A stretch of 64,000 bases of DNA from Friedmanniella luteola. GTDB lineage: Bacteria; Actinomycetota; Actinomycetes; Propionibacteriales; Propionibacteriaceae. The translations under genes were made by a program, and so were the position numbers. The notes under the pieces are model-generated. The model was not told the origin of the DNA and did no database searches. It saw only the letters and a list, made by a program, of their open reading frames with translations. The stretch's first letter is position 1. The number at the start of each line of letters is the position of its first letter. Shown here piece by piece: positions 58,465-64,000 of this stretch. Location of the stretch: positions 1,302,001-1,366,000 of the forward strand of contig NZ_LT629749.1 of assembly GCF_900105065.1 (NCBI RefSeq), given 5' to 3'.

Positions 58465-58610
58465 GCCTGTCCTCGCGCCCTGAGCCCGTCCTCGCGCCCT
58501 GAGCCCGTCCTCGCGCCCTGAGCCTGTCGAAGGGCCCCTCCCGATCCCGTGCCCTGAACCCGTCGAACGGCCGGCCCTCCCGGGCCCGGCGCCCTGAGCC
58601 TGTCGACGGG
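58461..58610. repeat. Tandem 19-bp array plus two degenerate palindromic units
   Basis: CTGAGCCYGTCCTCGCGCC repeats with exact 19-bp period from 58461, 58480, 58499; the fourth unit at 58518 turns into the full CTGAGCCTGTCGAAGGGCC form. Degenerate units follow near 58554 (CTGAACCCGTCGAACGGCC) and 58593 (CTGAGCCTGTCGACGGGGCC). The 188-bp gap 58465-58652 is filled by these and the next promoter. Confidence 0.75.
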
Positions 58611-58652
58611 GCCTCCGCTCCGACCGCCGCCCCGCGGGCCTAGGCTCGGACG

Positions 58653-59081
58653 GTGGGACAGGAAGGGCTGGTGCGCTTCGTGCAGGCGCAGGACGCGGGG
58701 GGCACCTACACCCGGGCGCTGGCCGAGCTGCGCCGCGGCCGCAAGGTCAGCCACTGGATGTGGTTCGTGTTCCCCCAGCTGGCGGGTCTCGGGCGCAGCA
58801 GCACCGCCCAGCACTACGCGCTCGGCTCGCTGGCCGAGGCCCGGGACTACCTCGCGCACCCCGTGCTCGGCCCACGGCTGCTGGAGGTGTCCGGCGTGGT
58901 CGCCGGGCTCGAGCGGGGGAGCGCCGTCGACGTCCTCGGTCCGGTCGACGCGGTCAAGCTGCGCTCGTCGGCGACCCTCTTCCTGCGCGCCGCGCCGGAC
59001 GAGCCCGTGTTCGCCGCGGTCCTCGACCGCTACTTCGGCGGGCAGCCGGACGAAGCCACGGACCGGCTGCTCGGCCGCTGA
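58653..59081 (+). CDS. DUF1810 family protein
   Basis: A 142-residue soluble protein matching DUF1810: LVRFVQAQDAGGTYTRALAE, GRKVSHWMWFVFPQLAGLG, STAQHYALGSLAEARDYLAH, LRSSATLFLRAAPDEPVF and LDRYFGGQPDEATDRLLG. Its fold is all-helical; no activity is established. TAGGCT (58641-58646) is 6 nt before the GTG, consistent with a leaderless mRNA. It seems to be a stand-alone accessory gene. Confidence 0.87.
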   Translation: MGQEGLVRFVQAQDAGGTYTRALAELRRGRKVSHWMWFVFPQLAGLGRSSTAQHYALGSLAEARDYLAHPVLGPRLLEVSGVVAGLERGSAVDVLGPVDAVKLRSSATLFLRAAPDEPVFAAVLDRYFGGQPDEATDRLLGR

Positions 59082-59149
59082 CGAGTCGCTAGCGTGGCGG
59101 GCAGCACCGGCGGTGGTGGACGGCCGGCTGACGGCCCCGAGGAGCGCCG

Positions 59150-59671
59150 GTGACCGATCCGTTCGAGGCGCTCGCGGAGGACTTCCTGGCGATCACCGCC
59201 GACGTCGTCTACTGCACGGTGACGACCGTGGACGGGGCCGGCCGGCCCCGGTCCCGGATCATGCACCCGGTCTTCGAGGTCGTCGACGGACGGCCTCGCG
59301 GGTGGGCCGTCACCGACCGCTCGCCGGTCAAGACGCGGCACCTGGCCGCCAACCCCTTCGTCTGCTGCTCGTACTGGAGCCCGGCGCACAACACGGTGAC
59401 CGTCGACTGCGAGGCCCGCTGGGTCGAGGACGACGACACGAAGCAGTACGTCTGGGACCTGTTCCGGGACACCCCTCCGCCGCTCGGTTGGGGTGACCTG
59501 GCCGCCTACGAACCCGAGCGGATCGCCCACCCGCTGTTCCACCCGCTGCGGTTGACGCCGTGGCGGGTGCAGCTGCTGCGGGCGGAGCAGATGATGGCCG
59601 GGGACTTCTCGCCCCGCACCTGGCGGGCGGTCCCGTCCACAGCCCAGCAGCTGCCGCCGTCCACAGCCTGA
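59150..59671 (+). CDS. Pyridoxamine 5'-phosphate oxidase family (flavin-binding split-barrel) protein
   Basis: A 173-residue protein with the split beta-barrel pattern of PPOX-type flavoproteins: DVVYCTVTTVDGAGRPRSRI at the N-terminal strands and the phosphate-binding SPVKTRHLAANPFVCCSYWS. Two adjacent Cys occur in that strand. It could bind FMN or F420, which is common in this family among actinobacteria; the sequence does not decide. GTG 59150 follows GAGGAG. Substrate unknown. Confidence 0.82.
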   Translation: MTDPFEALAEDFLAITADVVYCTVTTVDGAGRPRSRIMHPVFEVVDGRPRGWAVTDRSPVKTRHLAANPFVCCSYWSPAHNTVTVDCEARWVEDDDTKQYVWDLFRDTPPPLGWGDLAAYEPERIAHPLFHPLRLTPWRVQLLRAEQMMAGDFSPRTWRAVPSTAQQLPPSTA

Positions 59672-59727
59672 CGGCGTGGGCGGCGGGACCGGTCCGCCGT
59701 CCTGATGCTCACCCCGGGAGGTGGGCG

Positions 59728-60102
59728 ATGGTGCAGAACGCACGGCAGGCGTTGGGGGCCCGGGGTGAGGAGCTGGCGGTGGCCGAGCTCCGCCGTCAGG
59801 GGATGGAGGTGCTGGAACGCAACTGGCGCTGTCGGCACGGCGAGATCGACGTGGTGGCGACCGAGACGGTGGACGGTCGGACGACGGTGGTGTTCTGCGA
59901 GGTGAAGTGCCGGTCCGGCCTCGGGTTCGGCGACCCGCTGGAGGCCATCACCTGGGCCAAGCTGCGCCGGCTGCGCTCGTTGGCGGCGGAGTGGATGCGG
60001 GTCCACGAGGTGACGGCGGCGACCGTCCGGCTGGACGCGGTCGGCGTGCTGCTGGTCCGGGGCCGCGAGCCGACGGTCCGGCACGTCCGGGCGGTCGGCT
60101 GA
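59728..60102 (+). CDS. YraN (UPF0102) family endonuclease-like protein
   Basis: A 124-residue protein with a restriction-endonuclease-like core: LGARGEELAVAELRRQGMEV, RNWRCRHGEIDVVATE (catalytic-type Glu-Ile-Asp) and VVFCEVKCRSGLGFGDPLEA (ExK), i.e. the Holliday-junction-resolvase-like YraN family. Its role is not defined. It usually follows rnhB-DUF2469 and precedes the ComM-like/DprA genes in actinobacteria; here ComM and DprA are absent downstream and unrelated genes follow. ATG 59728 follows GGGAGGTGGG. Confidence 0.92.
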   Translation: MVQNARQALGARGEELAVAELRRQGMEVLERNWRCRHGEIDVVATETVDGRTTVVFCEVKCRSGLGFGDPLEAITWAKLRRLRSLAAEWMRVHEVTAATVRLDAVGVLLVRGREPTVRHVRAVG

Positions 60103-60154
60103 GGAGGGGCGCGCGCGGAGGGTAGGGGGTCGGCCGGCTGGGTACCTGGCCGAC

Positions 60155-60625
60155 GTGTCGAGTCAGCTGAGCATCTTCCTGCGCAACCACGAGGCCGCAG
60201 CCCGGGCCGGGCTCGACCTGGTCCGGCGCGCGGCCCGGAACCAGCGGCGCCGGCCGTGGGGTGATGAGCTGGCCTCGCTCGCGCTGGAGGCGGAGGAGGA
60301 CCTGACCTCGCTGCGCCGGCTGATGCGGCACCTCGACGTCAGCCCGGCCCCCGTGCTGGGGACGGCCCTGCGGCTGGGTGAGCGGGCGGGCCGGCTCAAG
60401 CCGAACGGGCACCTGGTGCGCCGGGCGCCCCTCAGCGACCTGGTGGAGGTGCAGGGGGTGCTGACCGCGCTGACGCTCAAGGGGGCCGGGTGGCGGGCGC
60501 TGCTCGCGACGCGGGCCGCCGACGGCGCCGAGCTGGACCTCCCGGCCCTGGTCGAGCGCGCCGACCGGCAGCAGGAGCGGCTGCTCGCCGTGCACAGCGC
60601 CGTGGCGGTCCGCAGCCTGGCCTAG
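60155..60625 (+). CDS. Conserved hypothetical helical protein
   Basis: A 156-residue protein predicted to be almost fully helical (SQLSIFLRNHEAAARAGLDL, ELASLALEAEEDLTSLRRLM, LKPNGHLVRRAPLSDLVEVQ, and a long helical C-terminus with QQERLLAVHSAVAVRSL). It has no Cys, no membrane span and no signal peptide. The layout recalls four-helix-bundle proteins, but metal-ligand spacing typical of ferritin-like folds is not convincing. TACCTG (60143-60148) is 6 nt before the GTG. It converges on the EEP-domain gene. Confidence 0.7.
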   Translation: MSSQLSIFLRNHEAAARAGLDLVRRAARNQRRRPWGDELASLALEAEEDLTSLRRLMRHLDVSPAPVLGTALRLGERAGRLKPNGHLVRRAPLSDLVEVQGVLTALTLKGAGWRALLATRAADGAELDLPALVERADRQQERLLAVHSAVAVRSLA

Positions 60626-62595
60626 CGCGTCAGGGGCGGACGGCGACCACCAGCGGGAGGTGGTCGGACAGCTGGACGCCGGTCAGCACCTCCGCGTCCG
60701 CGAAGGCCACGCCGCGCCCGAGCACCCAGTCGATCCGCCGGGTCGGGCCCGTGCTGGGGTCGGTCAGCGTGGCCGGGTCGCCGACCGCGTCGACCGCGCT
60801 GACGTAGCCGGCGGCCGTCAGCAGCCGCACCTCCGCCGAGCCGGGGGTGGCGTTGAGGTCGCCGCCGACGACCTGGGCCCCGGGACGCGGCGGGGCGAGG
60901 AAGGCCTGCAGCTGGGCGACGCGGGTCGGGGTGTTCCCCGCGCGGTGCTGCAGGTGGATCGAGGTCACCGTGGTCGGCCGAGCCCCCAGACGGGTGACGG
61001 CCGTGAGTGCGGAGCGGCGCTGCGGGCCGGCGCCGTAGGGCAGGGGCTGGACGCGGACGTCGCCGAGCGTCCCGCGGGCCAGGACGACGTTGCCGAAGCG
61101 GCCGTCGGCCGCGGGGGCGAAGGCGAAGGACCGGTCGAGCCGCTGGGACAGCCAGCTGGCCATGTCGACGCCCCCGCCCTGGACCCACCCGCGGGACACC
61201 TCCTGCAGCAGCACGACGTCCGGGTCCTCCGCCTCGATCACGCGGGCGACGGCCTCGAGGTCCACCGCGCCCTCCGGGCTCACGCCGTAGTGGAGGTTCC
61301 AGGTGAGGACCCGGCCGGTGTACCGCCCGTCCGCCGCCGGCCCGTCGGGCCGCGCCTGCGCGACGGCGGTAACCGCCCCGAGGAGGAGCAGGACGGCGCT
61401 GCCGAGCAGCACGGCACGGTCGGGCCGGGGCCGAGCGGTGGGTCCCGGTCGGCGGTCCGCGCCGCCCGCCGGGCCCAGTCCCGCGACGGCCAGCGCGGCC
61501 GCGGTCAGCACCAGCACCAGCACGTTCGGGACCCCGAGCGGGACGTCGTAGTCGAGCTGGAAGACCAGCACCGGGCCGATGGTGGTCAGCCCGACGACAC
61601 CGGCGGCTGCTGCGGTGGCGGCCGACGTCCGGACCGGCCGCGAGGAGGCCGGTTCGTCGGTGCCGGGCGAGGACCAGGCGCGCCCCAGCAGCAGCGCCGC
61701 GGTCAGCTGGGCCGACAGCAGGGCGGTGAGCACCAGCGCGACCCCGGCGGCGGTCGCCCCCGACACCTGCAGCGCCACCGCGGTGGCCACCGGCAGGGCC
61801 ACCGCCGCGACGGCGACGGTCCGTCGCGGGCCGGCCGGCTGGCGGGGCCGCCGCCCGGCGAGCACCGCCGCGAGCAGCAGGCCGGCGCCGAGCAGCGGTC
61901 CGGTGACGGCCAGCGGCAGACCGGACTGGGCCGCCGCGGACGCGGGGTTGGCCAGCACCAGGACGCCGAGGCTGAGCACGGGGCCCAGGGCCCAGAGGCC
62001 CGGCGTCTTCCGCGGAGGTGCTGCGACCGGTTCGCGCCGCGCGAGCACGGCCAGCAGGACGACGGCGAGGGCGACGGCGACGGCCACCGCCCAGCCGGCG
62101 GGGGTCGACCGCCAGGGAGCGTCCCAGGTGCCCAGGGTGAGCTGGAGACCCACCGAGCCGCTCGCACCGGCCAGGACGGCCGCGGCCGCCGCCCGGCCGC
62201 CGCCGTCGCCGTCGGACAGCTCCGCGACGGCCAGCGTCAGCACGGTCACCGCGACCGCGACGGCCAGCAGCCCGACGACGACGCGGGCGTCGCCGGCGAG
62301 TTGCTGGACGACCAGCCGGAACAGGGCCAGCAGCACGGCGCCGCCGAGCAGCGCCGCCGTCCACGGCCGGGCGACCCGGCGGGTCCCGGCCAGCAGCAGG
62401 GCGGTCAGGGGCGCCGGCGCGACGTAGGTCAGACCGGCGGCGAGGGCCGCCGCCGGCGCCCCGCCGCGGACGAAGGTCGTGTCCAGCAGGGGGCCGCTGC
62501 ACCGGACCAGCTCCAGGGTGGCCAGGGTCAGCACGGCGACGAGGGCGGGGAGCGGCCGCAGGGCCGTCACCGCGGCGCCGCCCCCCGGCCGCTCC

Positions 62596-64000
<1,405 letters not shown>

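Noticed and set aside
58461-58610. Possible CRISPR array
   Set aside because: Units are 19 bp, directly tandem without unique spacers, degenerate at the 3' end, and no cas genes are nearby. It is an expanded intergenic palindrome.

Overview
The window is one contiguous piece of a very GC-rich (about 73-74%) Actinomycetota chromosome. Gene content is dominated by conserved housekeeping genes in an actinobacterial order: infB-rbfA-truB-ribF, rpsO-pnp-M16 peptidase-dapB, rnj, rpmB, DAK2 protein-recG-rsmD-coaD-sepIVA-like-DUF177-rpmF-rnc-mutM, smc-ftsY, ffh, rpsP-KH-rimM-trmD, rplS-lepB-rnhB-DUF2469, yraN. The SepIVA-like gene, diheme-type SdhC, zinc-type L28/L32, GTG starts, four-base start/stop overlaps and TAnnnT boxes placed 6-8 nt before start codons all fit this phylum. 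The family is not certain; a Propionibacteriales-like or Geodermatophilaceae-like genome is my guess from gene order and intergenic repeats. No tRNA, rRNA, CRISPR array, prophage or insertion sequence was seen.

Layout. 1-4.5 kb: end of infB, a Fic protein behind a palindrome, then rbfA-truB-ribF. 4.6-13.1 kb: an accessory operon with an FCD-type GntR regulator, two GTATAC operator-like sites, a peptide-type ABC transporter with both ATPases fused, an acetamidase/formamidase and a MetX-like alpha/beta hydrolase; a convergent Tat-exported glucoamylase-like gene follows. 14.9-19.8 kb: rpsO, a structured pnp leader resembling the Actino-pnp RNA motif, pnp, an M16 peptidase whose start lies in a strong hairpin, and dapB. 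19.8-24.4 kb: DUF2993 protein, GNAT, an RNase J gene broken by one extra G, an AbiEi-like gene bracketed by 31-bp repeats, and rpmB on the minus strand. 24.5-38.8 kb: DAK2/recG/rsmD/coaD through smc with GtrA and amino-acid permease genes. 39-47.3 kb: small membrane protein, ftsY, a minus-strand group (Ohr, DJ-1/PfpI, SDR), ffh, amidohydrolase, secreted S1 protease, dienelactone hydrolase. 47.6-58.5 kb: rpsP to DUF2469, split by a complete sdhCAB operon and a minus-strand ECF sigma/membrane-protein pair. 58.5-64 kb: repeat array, four small genes, a membrane EEP-domain protein and the 3' part of a UvrA-like gene.

Functional themes are translation (initiation, ribosome and tRNA maturation, SRP targeting), RNA decay (PNPase, RNase III, RNase J), chromosome segregation and septum formation (Smc, SepIVA-like), respiration (succinate:menaquinone reductase) and amide/peptide scavenging. 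The observations most worth checking are the RNase J frameshift, the TrmD-GNAT fusion, the GTATAC-controlled amide/peptide operon, the hairpin over the M16 start, the repeats flanking the AbiEi-like gene, the palindrome at the fic start and the large inverted repeat before lepB.
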